Numbered from the stretch's first letter, positions 23,589 to 35,876 are shown. The stretch is 64,000 bases of DNA from Chromera velia (GCA_018398765.1 JAHBMJ010005790.1:1-64000); one strand, 5' to 3'. The notes: generated from the letters alone by a model not told the origin. A program made the numbers and translations.

Positions 23589-24866
23589 TTCCCGAGCTCA
23601 ACTGAGAGATGGGCTCCTTCCTGCACGGGCAAAGGGGGACACGAGGGAGGTGCCGACTTCTTGTTACTCGGTTCCATCAAGGCAAATCAATATATTAATA
23701 CATGCAGGGGAATCGAAAATAATGGAAACTGCGGAGGGAAGGCAGTTCCATTTCAAGATCGCATGCCTCGGCTTGTCAAGACGAATGCAGACATTGTTTG
23801 AAGTGGACAGAGAAAGGAGGGAGACCACGGCAGGAGCACATGACGACAGGTGGACGGAGTGGGGAAGACAGAGCGACTCAAAATCTGAGCCTTTGCAGGA
23901 CTCCGAGGCGCATGCACGAACAAAGCTTGTACACGAATGCGGACATGCGAAGGGGGGGCATGCAGGCCGAGAGTGATGGAGGGACATTCTTCAGAAATTC
24001 AATGCTCTGCCTGCAATCGATGGAGCACACCTGGTGCCCGCTGGTGCCCAATCCAAAAAGACAGCCGGTCAATCCAGCTTTGAAACTGCGGTGCTAGAAG
24101 TTCATGAACTGACTGCCGCGCTGACCCTTGAAAGATCTCAGGAGGCACGAGAGACGCTATCCCTTTTCACCTCGGGCAAGCGTAAGCTTCTGAAAGAGGC
24201 GAGTTTGGATCGGCTTTCGCAATAAAGGAAGGGGCCCAGTGATTTGCTCACAGACCACAGGCGGCGATGTCTGTCTACAGATACCGCTCAAGGTTTTTTG
24301 GAGACTGAAACAAGGAGATTACCGAAAGTCACAGAGAAAGGAGAGAAGAGTGGAGGAGACTTCTCTGTGCAGACTGTACGCAATCCTCACCCGCTCAATG
24401 GTCAATTGAGTTACTATGGTGCACTGCCTGCGGAACTGCTGGAGCTCGGAGCTCGAAGAAGGTTTCACGAATGAATGGAGACGGCTCACATGCAAACCAA
24501 AACTCGTGCATGGCCGCGCGGAGACGGCCGTACGCGCATGGAGACGGCTTGCAAGATCTTCAAGGATTGAAGGTGGACGTAGACGGCTTGCAAATGCAAA
24601 TGAACAGGTCCAACTGAATGGACACAAGACATCACAGAACAGTCGACTAATATATATATATATATATATTATATATATACACGTGTCTCTGCCCACTGTC
24701 CCGACATTTGACGACTGCATGACAGTATATATATTTGTATCATCAGTCTGACTCCTGACTCGTAAGTTTGTGTGAGCAGGCATTTCTGCAGTGATCTGCA
24801 CGCCAAGGTGAATTGTTCGTCTCTTTTATATACCTGCCCACCGAATTTCGAATTGTGACTTTCATA
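23589..24866. other. Spacer between BTB-F and the TPR-MSS51 gene
   Basis: No gene recognised. Four or five G(G)AGACGGC-like boxes cluster at about 24476-24580, resembling the GGAGACG units elsewhere but without the TTAGCTCGG box. A (TA)n run lies at about 24648-24680. Confidence 0.45.
24648..24680. repeat. (TA)n dinucleotide run
   Basis: About 30 bp of TA repeat with one interruption. It lies about 190 bp upstream of the TPR-MSS51 start codon. Confidence 0.85.
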
Positions 24867-25818
24867 ATGTCCTGGGAAAGCTTGAAGAAAGAGGCGACAA
24901 GTCTGTTCAAACAGTCGAAGTTCAGCCAGGCTGCCGAAGTTTACAGGAAGGTCCTCGACTGTCCCGACCTCCCTGCAAATGAGGCCGCCAAGATTCACAC
25001 CAACCTGGCCCTCATAGCAGTCAAACTCGGGAAGAAGGGGGAAGTCCGGGCCCATGCAGAGAGGGCAATAGAGAAGGACAATGCGTGGTGGAAGGGGTAC
25101 ACGTTCAGGGCCTGGGGTCTTCTCATGGGGGGTAGCCTCAAGAAGGCAGGGGAGGCACTGATAGGAGGCGTGGTGGCATGCCGGGGCCTTCCAGAAGTAG
25201 ACGCCTCCCTGCTGTCCCAACTGGCCTCCAGCCAGGACATGGGGAGCAACATCGCTCTCCATTTTCCTTTCACAGTCCTCATAGCCATGGTGCTAGCGGC
25301 CCTGCCCACCAAAGATTCTCCTGGCAGTGCGACCGAATGTGCCAAGGTGGAAGTTCATGTGGTGGGATGTCGAGAGGACAAAGAAGGTTCAGGGAATTGG
25401 GAGGTTGTGGGGGAGGCTCTTCAGTCTGTTCCAGGTCTGTCAGAGCTTTTCTCATCTGTCGACCTAGTGTTTGTCCCCAGTTTGAAGGAGGACGAACGAA
25501 GAATGCGAAACCCCCCCCGAGTCCGTAGAGACCGCTCCCTCCGCTTGTCTACAAGAATGGTTGATAAGCCATACGAGGTGGCCTTGCAGGACGGCACGCT
25601 GTCTCTTGTTCCTGGAAAGACTATTGTCATTTTTCCTGGGGCGGGACTGGACGATCACTGGCCGACCTGGGTGGCGAATGGGTGGGTTGGCGGTGCATTC
25701 ATTGTTGTGTTTTCTTACACATGCAAGCGAGTTCGCGTGATTTGTCTGCGGAGTGAGGCTGAATGCATCTGACTTGGTCATCAATAGAAGTCTGACTGCG
25801 GATGGCATGCATGAGTGC

Positions 25819-25876
<58 letters not shown>

Positions 25877-26678
25877 GTGTGTGTGTGTGTGTGTCTGTGT
25901 GTGTCTGTGTGCGTGTGTGCATGTGTGAGCCATTTGTAGACCTCCACAAATCCTTGCACTTCAAAACAAATGAATGAATGCCAAGATGTCTTTGTGCACC
26001 ACCTGACTCTTCTGTGGGGCTCACTCATAAAGCAGAAAGATGAAATGACTTCTTCAACGTCGGCCTTCCTTCAGTGATGGCCTCTCGGATTTTGGGGTGC
26101 ATGGACTTTCAATTCATGCATACAAGTCATCATTTTTGTGTTCTCGTGATATTTTTCTCTGCAGCCTGGTTGACCTGGTGCTGGACTCTGGGTGTCCTCT
26201 GGTGGTCACTGGGTACTGCCGGGGGGATTTCGAGGGGTATGATTCCCGTGCAGCGCCTTTCATTTTGTCTGAGCTGCTCGGGGCGCGCTGCGTTCATCCG
26301 CCGGTTCGCAATCCGTTCCGGTACTCGAACGAGTCAGCGCAGGATATGTGGACAAACGGTTTCTTCTACGTAGTCAAGGGGAGAAAGGACGGCTCAGGGG
26401 GGGGGGTGACTCAGAGGACGAAGGAAGAGTACCTTCGGTTGAAGCGCAGGATGCACGCACACCACATGGGAGGGGAGGTGGTGCTGTATCGGTTGGAGGG
26501 CAATGGGCCGATGGTGTCGTTGTGTGAGCAGATGAAGAGGAGGTTGGAGGACGGATCGGAGCCAGTGGGGGAGAGGGAGATCAACATGGACATCATCGGA
26601 AGGAATCAAGAGGCAGAAATGGAGCAGTTCCAAAGCTTCGAGGCGATGCTGCAGAAGTTCGGAGGCCTCGGGCTGTGA
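24867..26678 (+). CDS. TPR protein with MSS51-type C-terminal domain
   Basis: Exons 24867-25681 and 26165-26678 join in phase 2 (AATGG|GTGGGT donor; TCTGCAG acceptor), giving 442 aa. Residues 1-100 are TPR helices ([21 protein letters not shown]-type, then [22 protein letters not shown]-type). Residues about 170-345 match the C-terminal domain shared by yeast MSS51 and many MYND-TPR proteins: [70 protein letters not shown] see no MYND zinc finger (no C-x2-C series), which usually precedes this domain. MSS51 acts in mitochondrial COX1 expression in yeast, but most protist homologues are uncharacterised. The intron carries a (GT)n tract. No mitochondrial targeting peptide is obvious at this start. 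Confidence 0.75.
25817..25925. repeat. (GT)n microsatellite in the TPR-MSS51 intron
   Basis: About 105 bp of GT repeat in the sense strand of this gene, opposite in sense to the CA tracts in the BTB introns. Confidence 0.9.
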
Positions 26679-26777
26679 TTGACGGGAGGGGAAGGGAAGC
26701 ATGGCCAAATGCAGCACGGAATGAAGCCTTGAACTCACACACATTCACTACTATTCACTACGTCTCATCTCAACACA

Positions 26778-26787
26778 CAGACACACA

Positions 26788-26822
<35 letters not shown>
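26778..26822. repeat. (CA)n(GA)n compound microsatellite
   Basis: ACACAC run directly followed by GAGAGA, downstream of the TPR-MSS51 stop. Same order on the + strand as the intronic tracts of the plus-strand BTB genes. Confidence 0.9.
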
Positions 26823-26823
<1 letters not shown>

Positions 26824-27835
26824 CGCGGGTCGAATTGGATCGGTTTCAGCAATCCAGGAGGTAGTACTTGAAAATTACTCTGAAAGAACAATGCATGGTC
26901 CTGAGGGCAGGGGGGGCGGGAGTGGGAAACGCAACGGCGCTGCATGGTGAAAGTATCCAGGAAAATTTGAAGCAAAGTCGTGTCAGACTGTTGCAACAGC
27001 AAGCAAGCATGATCTGGGGCGAAGGCTTGGAAGCACGAAGGGCCCTCCCAAAAAATCCATTCATGCATGCATGCGTTGTTTCAGAGTTCATTTTGAAGGT
27101 GTCGGCTTCGGTGTCACTCATCGAGTTTTTATGGTTAATCTTGGCCAATGACGAAGGACTCAGGGAAGAAGAGAATGAAACCATCTTTTGTCAATGGGAA
27201 GGAAGTGACGGAAACTGGGAGGAGGTGTGGGGGCAAGAAGAGGGGAACAGAATCGGTTGGGGGCCTCCAAACTGGAATGCAGGGATTAGTCCAAAGTTTC
27301 GATTTGAACGTACTTGTATTCATCCGACTCTTGTCTGTTTGTGCGTCTGCATGACGCACGCTAGCCCGATCACTGCCATGGCTAGCCATGGCACCCCACT
27401 CCGGCCCGGCCCGTCCTCCGATGCCAGCCGGCACCGCCAGGTCGACTGCACCATCGGCTTTGGCAGAAGAAGATCAGAAGAAGCCTTTCAACTGTGCATG
27501 GCAGTACCGGCCTGTCTTGAGTAGCTGTTCGCATTTCCCTCAATTTATCTACTCGATCAGTCTCTGTGGTGTTTTTCCTTACGCTATAATTTGTATCTCA
27601 GGTTGTATTCATGATGACTAGCATGATGATGTATAATGATAAGCGCTACACTTTGAAAGTGTGCTAATGCAATCATATAGTACAGTGACATATACTATAA
27701 TAACTGATAATTACTAGTTACAATAACTGATAATTACTAGATATAGGAGTACCACAGTACTATCACTAGTTTATTTGCTGTTATTTGCTTTGTCAATTGG
27801 TAACATCTATGAGGAATAACAAACTGAAATATCCG

Positions 27836-27960
27836 TATATCCAAGATATTTAATTATAAAATATCCAATTATCCAGATATTTGAAGATATTTGGGGATAT
27901 TTATGATATTACGTTGTGATATTTCAAGATATTTTAACATATTTGATGATATTTCACCAA
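27836..27960. repeat. Degenerate GATATTT repeats
   Basis: About eight loosely spaced (A)GATATTT units in AT-rich DNA. Looks like a decayed satellite or a bent/scaffold-attachment type of sequence; no function can be read from it. Confidence 0.45.
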
Positions 27961-29692
27961 ATAATTATTTTAAATTATTTGATTATCATTATTATTATCT
28001 ATCATTATCTTATGTAATCTTATATATGAGTCAGACTTAGGGACAGACTATGGGTCAGACCTAGGGTCAGACTGATATCATGATTCGCGACACCCCAATC
28101 AGCTTCATGGCTATTCATGGCATATAGGTTGCGGACCGCGCGCGGGCCGCGGGTCCATGCATGGGTATGTATGGTCCCTCCCCCTATGGTAAATGCCCTA
28201 GAAGGTAGTGGAGGGTAGGAGGTACGTCTCATTACCCGTAGCCTGGGCCATAGGTTGGCATAAATTGTAACTCCCTCTCTAAAATATTAATGCTACAAGT
28301 TAGTTAGACTCTTACTAGAGGATATCTGAACCCAGCTTAAGCCGCAAGTTGAGCGCTAATGGAAACTAATTAGCTTCAATTAGCTTAAATATAAAATAAT
28401 TTTAAAGATTCATTTAATATCGCAAACTTGAATGTTATGTACCAGCATTTTATGTCAAATTCATGATCGCCTTCAATTCTTACAAGTGCGACTTGGAGCT
28501 TAAGTCATATCAGTAAATGTTCGAGCCGCTCAAAATTTGATGGTATGAGACAGCCGGAGTCCCACGGCCCGGGTAACGGACGCTCTTCGATCGACCGATC
28601 GATCTTCCGTCAAAGAGAAACTCTTTCCCCTCTTCCTCAGTCCCCTTCCGAAAATGATTAATATGGCCGGACGGCGTGAGTGCCCTGCAGGATCTTGGAT
28701 GGCCCAGGGCCCTGCATGGCCCTGCGAGGCGAACACACTCATACCGACCTGACAATGGACACAGCACAAAACAAACTGTGCCCCTTTTATTTAGTCCCGT
28801 CGAAATGCAAATGTACGGAGCTCTCCCCGCCCAACCCTTCTCAACTAATCTTCACGCAACACGATGCTGCATGCATACCTCCACAGACAGCATCGTCGAT
28901 CGATCGATCTAAAGTTGATTCGAAACGTTGTACAACTTTAGTAGTGGAGCCTAAAGCCGCAAGTCCACAGTCGTTATTTTATTTCCCCCCTCTGGTTCAT
29001 CTTGGCCTTCCGGCCTGTCTGCTTTATTTGCAGTTTTTGTTTGTTCAGCAGACGGAACGAAGAGAAAGAACAAGAACAGGTCGGAGCAGAAAGTGAACAG
29101 GCAGAGGAAAGGATAAACGAATGCGAGGCGATGCGAGGCGGAAACAAACAAAACAAGAGGAATGATCAAAGGAAGGGACGGACGACGAGAAAGAACAGAG
29201 GGAGGAATGGACATGAAGTTTAAACCAGCGAAGGAAGGAAGGCAGCAAGAAAGAAAGGGAGGAAAGACAGAAAGAGAAATGAACGAAGGAAGAGAAAACA
29301 GAAAACCAGCCACCTGACAGAGCGGAATAATAAATGACTTTCCCACTTGACTGGCTACAGAGACAGCAGACAGGCGAGAGAGCGACGAAGAAACAGAATC
29401 CTCTCCCCCCCCCCCCCCCCTCTCACTCTTTCTCTCGCTCTCTTTCGTGTTCCGACTCAGTTCCACCAGCCGACACGACAGTCTGAGAACTATCTAGATT
29501 GACGAACCTTCCTTTAGGTCAAGAGAGCTGATTCTTTGTTCGCTGCCTTCACTTTTGAGAAAATGGGGTTTCCATGGGTATGAGCCAGATTCTGGTTGTT
29601 TCTCCATCCCTCTCCGTCCGTTGACCTTCCTCCTCGACCGTTTCCCTCTTTCTTTCTTTCTTTCTTTCACGCCCCTCCCTGTTTTACTTAGT

Positions 29693-32123
29693 TCAAGCTG
29701 ACAGGGGAACCCAATGCGGCGGGCTGAGGGGGGTGGGGTGCACCGACGCCTCCTTCAGACTGCCTGCGAGAGGGCAGTCTTGCGCGGAGACGGAGACGGA
29801 GTCAAGATCTCGTCCGACGACTGCAAACACAACAAATCTCTGCAGGAAGGAGAGGCCTTCATAGATCGACAGGCCTGCTCTTGTCTTTTTCAAAACGTGG
29901 CGGGCAAGGTCTGCGACCGGATGGAGACTGTCTCTCTCCTCTTTCGGCTCAGTGGGGGGGAACAAACCCCAGGTTCGGTGGAAGAACAAGGAAGCAACCA
30001 GGTGACCGAGCCGATCGCCCAGCGGTCCGTACTCACAGCCGTTGGAGAGACCAAAGGATGAGTGCCACATCCTTAGGGGCCAAGTGAGAGAGAAGATCGT
30101 TTCTGGATCCGCAAACTTGCGGAGGTTTTCCGGAAGGCTGTTGGTCTTCTGGGATGAGAAGGAAGAGACGAGAACTCCATCGACAAGGAGACGTCCAGAG
30201 GATGTGATGGGCTCATACGCTCCGCCCAAGCGGGTCTCTCTCAGACTGGAGATGCGCACGGGGACCATCTCTGCTGCTGCTGTTGCTGCTGCAAGTAGTC
30301 ATGCATCAGCAAATACACACAGAAAAAAACGGAATTTCATAGTGGTGGACAGAAAATTAGGCAGCAAAGGAGGGATATTCGCAAAAGCGAGAATTCTATC
30401 GACATTTTCAAACTCAGATATGCAGACAGAGACAAAGGCAATTGGTATGACAGACGTACGCATTGCAACGTGAAAAGGCATACGTGCACCTGTACACCCA
30501 TATACAGGAATGTGTAGACACATCACAGAAGGGATGGGTCAGCATGTCCGTCGTCCTCCAGCAGGCCAACGGAGAATTGTGGGCTCTCTCTCTCTCTCTC
30601 TCTTGTGTGTGTGTGTGTGTCCTTTTCAAAAGCATGAGCAGACATGGAGACAAATGATCTGAACGAACACAGTTGACCCACACCGAAACAGACTCAAGGA
30701 AGGCAATCAAAATCTGGTTCAACCGCAACAGCGACAGGAACAAAATCGCCTACCAACCCTTTCCCTCATAGAGTGGTGCATCTGTATCAAAAAGAAAAGG
30801 AGAAAAGGCAATAAAAAAACCCAACTAACGCTTGCTTTCCGCAAGTGCTGTGTCCTGATCAACAGAAGGAGACGAGAGAGCTGCCCCCCCGCTGACGAGG
30901 ACCCGATCGCCCACACGGAGAAGCGCTGCCAGGACTGTCTCCACCTTCTCACACGAAGAAGCATCACCCTCTGTGTCTGCGCATCTGTAGGCGAAATGCG
31001 CAGGCGAGATCTCCAGCCTGCCTCCATTCGCAAGATCCGCCTGCATGTACGTCCCTTCCCTTCCATCAGTCCCCCCTTTCTGTCTGTGGAAGAAAAAGAG
31101 AACGCCGGTCCACCCAGAATCATCCCGGACTCTGTCGCCCACCTGCAGGCACGAGGACAATCAGCAAACGGATTTGTGCGCAAATGAAGAGAAAGCAGGA
31201 CAAACTTAGAGGGGCAGAGTTGGATGAATGAAAAAACGGATGGATGGATAGAGAAGAAAAGGGGGGGAAGGGAAGGCGCGAGACTGGAATGGGGGAAAGG
31301 GGAGTGGAAGGGAGGGAACAAAAGGAGGGGGTTGGAGGGTACGGAAACAAGGAATTAATGCGGCAGGGAGGGTGGGAGAGAGAGAATAAAATTATATAAG
31401 CTTAGCTCGGTTACTCACCTGGAGCTCTGAGATCGGAATGGCTCCGTGTTTCTCGGAGGTCACAAGGGCCCGACCAGGAAAACAGTCAGCACCCCCCCCA
31501 TTTCTCACACAAGCCGGGTCGTCGTCAAAAGGTGAGCATCTGTCCGTTGGTGATTTGTGTTGCGCATTGCTCATCAGGCTGGAGGCTATGCCTTGCATGG
31601 CCTTTTTCTCTGTCTCGATAGCGACACCGAAGAGTTTGGGGATCTGCGCCAGGGCCTCTTCTGCCGCCTTGACCAATTCACCGTCGCCCCCTACCGCGAG
31701 CGCGGCAGTCGAGCAGACAACATGCTTGGTCAAACCTTCCACTGAGTGGTCAAAGTCAGGGTACAGCTTTTGGAGGTGGTCGAGGGTCTCCTCAAGCTGC
31801 TTACATTCACGCTCAGCGCTCTCGGAAATATCCTTGTGGGTGATGGAGAATGCCTGTTTAGTGGCAGAGTCACAGGCAGTGTCGATTCTGTCTCTGACAG
31901 ACTCCCAGCTGTCCAGCAACCCGGCCTCGTTTTCCATTTCAAATGCCGTCTCGCAGACACGGAAAGTTTCGTTCGCCAACATACCAGCGACATCCTCTCT
32001 ATGAGTCTCGTGGGAGCCTGATTGGGCCTTCTGTGTCAATACTGCAGGCACAGGAGGGGGCCTCAAGGCACAGACACCCCATGCGCAGAGGCCAAGCGAA
32101 AGGGAAAGAAAGATACGCCACAT
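29693..32123 (-). CDS. Secreted protein with a Hedgehog-type Hint (hog) autoprocessing domain
   Basis: Exons 32123-31419, 31142-30830 and 30288-29693 join in phases 0 and 1 (CAG|GTGAGT, AGC|GTTAGT; TGCAG acceptors), giving 537 aa. Residues 1-20 are a signal peptide (MWRIFLSLSLGLCAWGVCA). Residues 25-205 are a helical domain with several Cys (VCETAF, TACDSA, RECKQLEE, HVVCSTAA). A Hint domain starts at Cys about 218 (GGADCFPGRALV, ISELQVGDRV). It continues with LEISPAHFAY (the T/S-x-x-H block B histidine), a second VGDRVLV strand, and closes with VPVRISSLRETRLGGAYEPITSSG and LLVDGVLVSS. Hedgehog Hint domains cleave before the Cys via a thioester and may pass the N-part to a sterol or water; the chemistry is inferred here. 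A further 140 residues follow. The presumed ligand part has no Hedgehog signalling fold that I recognise. Confidence 0.85.
30586..30622. repeat. (CT)n(GT)n microsatellite in intron 2 of the Hint gene
   Basis: On the minus (gene) strand the order is CA then GA, as in the BTB introns. Confidence 0.9.
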
Positions 32124-33017
32124 TCTGAAACAGTATCAAAAAGAAAACGAAGAAAAACGCTCTGGGCCAGAAAAATCACTGGTCGCTCTTCAGCAAGAGG
32201 AAGCCAAACAGTCGTGTGAAATCACTCCAAAATTCTGCATACAAACATTGTTCCAAGTCCAACAGCTTCGTCAAGGAAAAGACATTGAATTGAGAGAGAG
32301 AGAGAGAGAGAGAGACTCAAAGGGAAACATATAGAGAAACGCTGAGCTCTCATCGATGAGAGTCCAGCTAGTGCATGCATCCTGCCCGGTTGGCCGTTCC
32401 TTACCGCGCGGGAGGGCAGGGGTCGGGGATCGAATGCGGAGGTTTTTTCGGGCGCGCCCAGCTAGGTCTTTTGCGGAGCCTCAGGGGGAGGGGACCGGGG
32501 GGGTCCGAAACAGCCTGAAAAGGGGGCTGGCGACCGCAATTTGGTCCACAAAAGTATGGATGACGAAAGATATGGGGACGCGGCATGCATAAGAAAAACC
32601 TTGATCATCAAATAAGGGTGCTACCTTTTTCGGGGAGTTTTCGGCAACTTTTCGCTAGTTTTCGCTACACACTCTTTGAAAGTACCAAGATGTACCGAGC
32701 TTGATCAAATTACACTCTATTACACCCATTTGAACATACTAGATCAAAATTTCACTAAAGCTTTAAAATATTTTAAGATTTTCTATTATTTTGTGACACA
32801 AAATTTTTCTCACCCATATAAATGTTTTCAGATTATAACAACTAGTCAAATCATAGCGTAAGTGACACAAAGTGTGTATCACAAAAACTAGGGTGAAACA
32901 GACCTAATATAGGAGATTCGAACAAGTTTCTGTTTCTGACTTTGCTGAGTCTGCTCGCTAGTTCTCCTTCTCTGATCAAATCAGGGCCAAGGCGTCATCC
33001 CTGACATGTAACACTTC
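32124..33017. other. Spacer between the Hint gene and the ankyrin-membrane gene
   Basis: A (GA)n run at about 32291-32314 is followed by a G-rich block (32405-32535), then an AT-rich stretch (about 32590-32930). Expected to hold the Hint promoter (minus) and the 3' end of the ankyrin-membrane gene. No coding gene seen. Confidence 0.45.
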
Positions 33018-35680
33018 CTATGAGGACGCCCTGAACTCCTCTGCGATAACCTCACTCAACGACCTACAGACACTCCTTTTAGCCCCTTCGGAGTCAAGTT
33101 CGGACTCTTCTCTGTGTTTATCATGCCCTTCCTCTACTGCCGCTACCACAGCATCTCCCTCCGCCCCTTTGGAGTTTCTCCACTCGTTTTCCTCCCTTCG
33201 TTTCCCAAGAGCTTCCTCCGCGTTTTCATCCGCACGGCTGGAATCGCCCCGTATTTGCAACTGGCGGTTGCTTTCCGTACCTAGCTGAAATTGATCGGTT
33301 GCTGCGGCTTCTGTGCGAACGTTGCGAGACGGGATGAAAAGTCCGATGCCGCCTGAGGGATCTTGAGGGAGGGTCACACTTGGAAGGCACTCTGCTGTCG
33401 CCTCTGGAACATCCAGAGGGCTCGCCACCTCACTGATAGGTGCGACGTCCTTTTTCAGAGGCACTTCGTGATCTATTGGGTGTCGGGAGGGCACAACTTT
33501 TCTGCAGAAGAGGATTGAAGAGAGAGTGGAAGAAGGGAGACACAGCGGGTGTCGGTGAAGAAAAGTCTCTCATGAAATCTTCTTTTCTCCCCCACGTGGT
33601 CCCGATTGATTCACGCAAAAGGTACACGTTGAAGCCTGTTCTCTCTTCCACACTCACTCTCTGTCTCACCCACCCACCCACCGACCCCTCCAACCCGCCC
33701 AACCCCCAAAGAGACAGAGGAGCTGATCTGCAGGAACAAAGTGAAGGTCAAATTTGTTGCTTTCTTTCACATACCCTCTCTGATCCTTTCCCAGTTGGCG
33801 CGTGAACAGAAACCGCACGAGCACCAGCAAGAACCCGAGAGCAGCAAGTGCAGTACCCAAAATGAGGGTGAGGATCTTCTGCCCGTCCGGGATAAGAACA
33901 AAGAAGAGAACCTTCACTGCCAATTGCGGGATCTCTTCCAGAAGAATGGCAGGAGTAGAGGCAGAAAAGACTAGATGGTCGACTTTCTCGGCTGACATGA
34001 ACCCCATCTGCTGCCTCTCCCTCTCTATTCTTTCCTTCTGTTTACGGTCTTCGCACTTCACACACTTTTTCTCCTGCTGTTCCTTCTTCCTCTGCAAGAA
34101 GAAAGGGCAAAGAAAAGACGAAGGAGCACAGCAAAATCATGGAAAAACAAAAACGTCGATCACCAATAATGGAGAAAGCCGAAGGAAAGAATGCAGTCCC
34201 AAGCACAAACCCTTTTGCTCTAAAGGTTCCGGAGGACACGAAAATGAGCAAGCAGGAAGAACCATCGAAATGAGCGAGCGAACTGATCATGGATGCACAA
34301 AGAAAAGAAGCACGCGGTCACACTCTCCGCACGTCCATCACCCCACCGAAAAGTTGTACGGAACAACGTTAATAGTCAGAGAAAAAGAAAAGAAGGAGGA
34401 GTGCAAAGCAACATAGGTGATCTGCAAGTCAGCGAGCCTCATGCTCTTCTGCCGCACATTTGGTCGCTTACTTACGCACATTTGGTCGCTTACTTACCAA
34501 CCTCCTTCCTTCCCTTGCCGACCTCTCCCGAATTCTTCTGGAGCCAGCATCTCGCCGAAGTCACACCGCAGAGGACGTCCTCTCTGTCCTGATCCTTCCC
34601 TCCCTTTTCGTCTCTCGTTTGTCTGTTCTCTTGATCTCTATCCGATTCGGGAAGCGCCTGACCGGCCTCGACATCCTGTCGGGGCGTCTCCAGCACCTCT
34701 GATGCAGTCTCCGGACTTCCTTCACCCCCTCCGTCTCCTTTTCCCTTTTCTTTCCCTTCGCCACCCACCGCGGTGTTCCTCACTCGTAGCCTCATCGACA
34801 AAGGAGCAACCCCAAACAGGTTGGAGGTCGCCAATGTTGCAAATTTCAGCGAAATCAGACCAAGCATATACATCACCCCTGTCAGAGGTTTGGGTCTCAC
34901 CTCTTTCCACCAAGGCTCTCTACTCAATTCCATGCGTTTGTAAAATCTCCGTAGCGCGAATGCATTAAAGGCAACAACCCCGACCGCATGCAAAATTGAT
35001 ACCGTGAACAGCCCCACAGCTTCCACCTCCCCATTCACTGCTGCCGCCCCCACCAAAACGATCAGAACCAAGTCAGTGTAGATGTTGTTGATTTGCAGGA
35101 TCGCCCCCAGCAGCGGCGGAAACCTCATCTCCCACTCCCTCCACTCCTCCTTCCATTTTGGTATCACCCACACAATCGTAACAGCAGCAAGAAGAAGAAC
35201 TCCCAAAATAGACACCTGCAGACAGTGGGGTACAACGATGGACATACACGCAGCTGAGGGTTTGGAGCATTCGGCAGAAATTAGATGCTACGTGGCTTGA
35301 AGGGAGCAGGAGTGCACAATATGTGCGTCAGAGAAGGGCTCCATGCAAAGAACGACCACGAAGCCGAGTATTCCAAGTGGATCTCGTCAAGATTTGGAAG
35401 ACAGAATGATCCTCTACAGACTTTCGGCAGACTCCAACCATACTCTTACAGTGTCCCGTGATCAGGCATGAGATGTTGTCTTGCTCGGAGACAGCTCTCG
35501 CGTCTACCATACTCACCCTTTTTTACATTTTGGCTCCTTGACTGTCGATATTTCTGCATTCCCCATCATTGTCTGTCTGACCTGAATGATCAGAAGGATC
35601 CTGTCGACCTGCTGCTTGACCACCCTCAAGAGCAGTTCCCACTCGGTGGGTGGACGGCAGAGCTGCTCTGCCGTTGTCTC
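33018..35680 (-). CDS. Multi-pass membrane C-terminal part of the ankyrin gene
   Basis: Exon 35680-35582 (33 codons, ETTAEQLC...DRILLIIQ) has good acceptor and donor sites and is phase 0 at both ends. It fits between the last ankyrin exon and a membrane exon beginning at 35215. That exon has hydrophobic segments at VSILGVLLLAAVTIVWVI, TDLVLIVLVGAAAV, GLFTVSILHAVGVVAF and MYMLGLISLKFATLATSN, then an acidic/Lys-rich loop to about 34500. The exon from 34091 adds a charged coiled stretch and two more segments (ILLEEIPQLAVKVLFFVLI, ILTLILGTALAALGFLLVL). Later exons (about 33735 onward, ending at 33018) encode a polar acidic tail. The EExPQ motif beside a membrane helix recalls XK-like and other protist multi-spanning proteins, but I cannot name a family. 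The splice phase between 34500 and 34091 is not resolved. Confidence 0.6.
34454..34497. repeat. 22-bp tandem duplication carrying a splice donor
   Basis: Two identical 22-bp units (34454-34475 and 34476-34497) each end in CTTAC, so the minus strand has two perfect GTAAGT donors 22 nt apart at the end of the membrane exon. Using the downstream one would bring in an in-frame stop. Confidence 0.8.
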
Positions 35681-35876
35681 CTGCAAACATTCATGGCAGG
35701 CACGTCAACGAAAAACACTTGTGCAGTTCAATGTGACGGCAGGCACAACCGCTCGGCCGTTATGCTCCGATCGAATGTTGAAGAACAAGCAAAAGGGAGA
35801 AGCGAAGCAAGAAGGTGGTGCAGAATATGGACAAAAAACAAAATCAATCCACCCAATTCCCCGCACTGCGATCCAT

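Larger units (their letters stand above)
26679..29692. other. Three-kilobase spacer, low complexity
   Basis: No gene recognised. Contents: (CA)n(GA)n at about 26778-26822; AT-rich DNA from 27540 to 28510 with GATATTT-type repeats (27836-27960) and a short GGTCAGACCTAGG-like tandem repeat (28030-28075); a CG-rich patch near 28130-28155; two GATCGATC clusters (28587, 28892). A purine-rich tract spans about 29050-29320 and a poly-C run lies at about 29402-29420. Open frames at 26868-27524 and 28951-29466 have no domain and follow base bias. Confidence 0.5.

Noticed and set aside
28951-29466. 171-codon minus-strand frame with hydrophobic stretches
   Set aside because: Lies opposite a purine-rich tract, which yields Ser/Leu/Phe-rich translations; no domain, no splice or start context.
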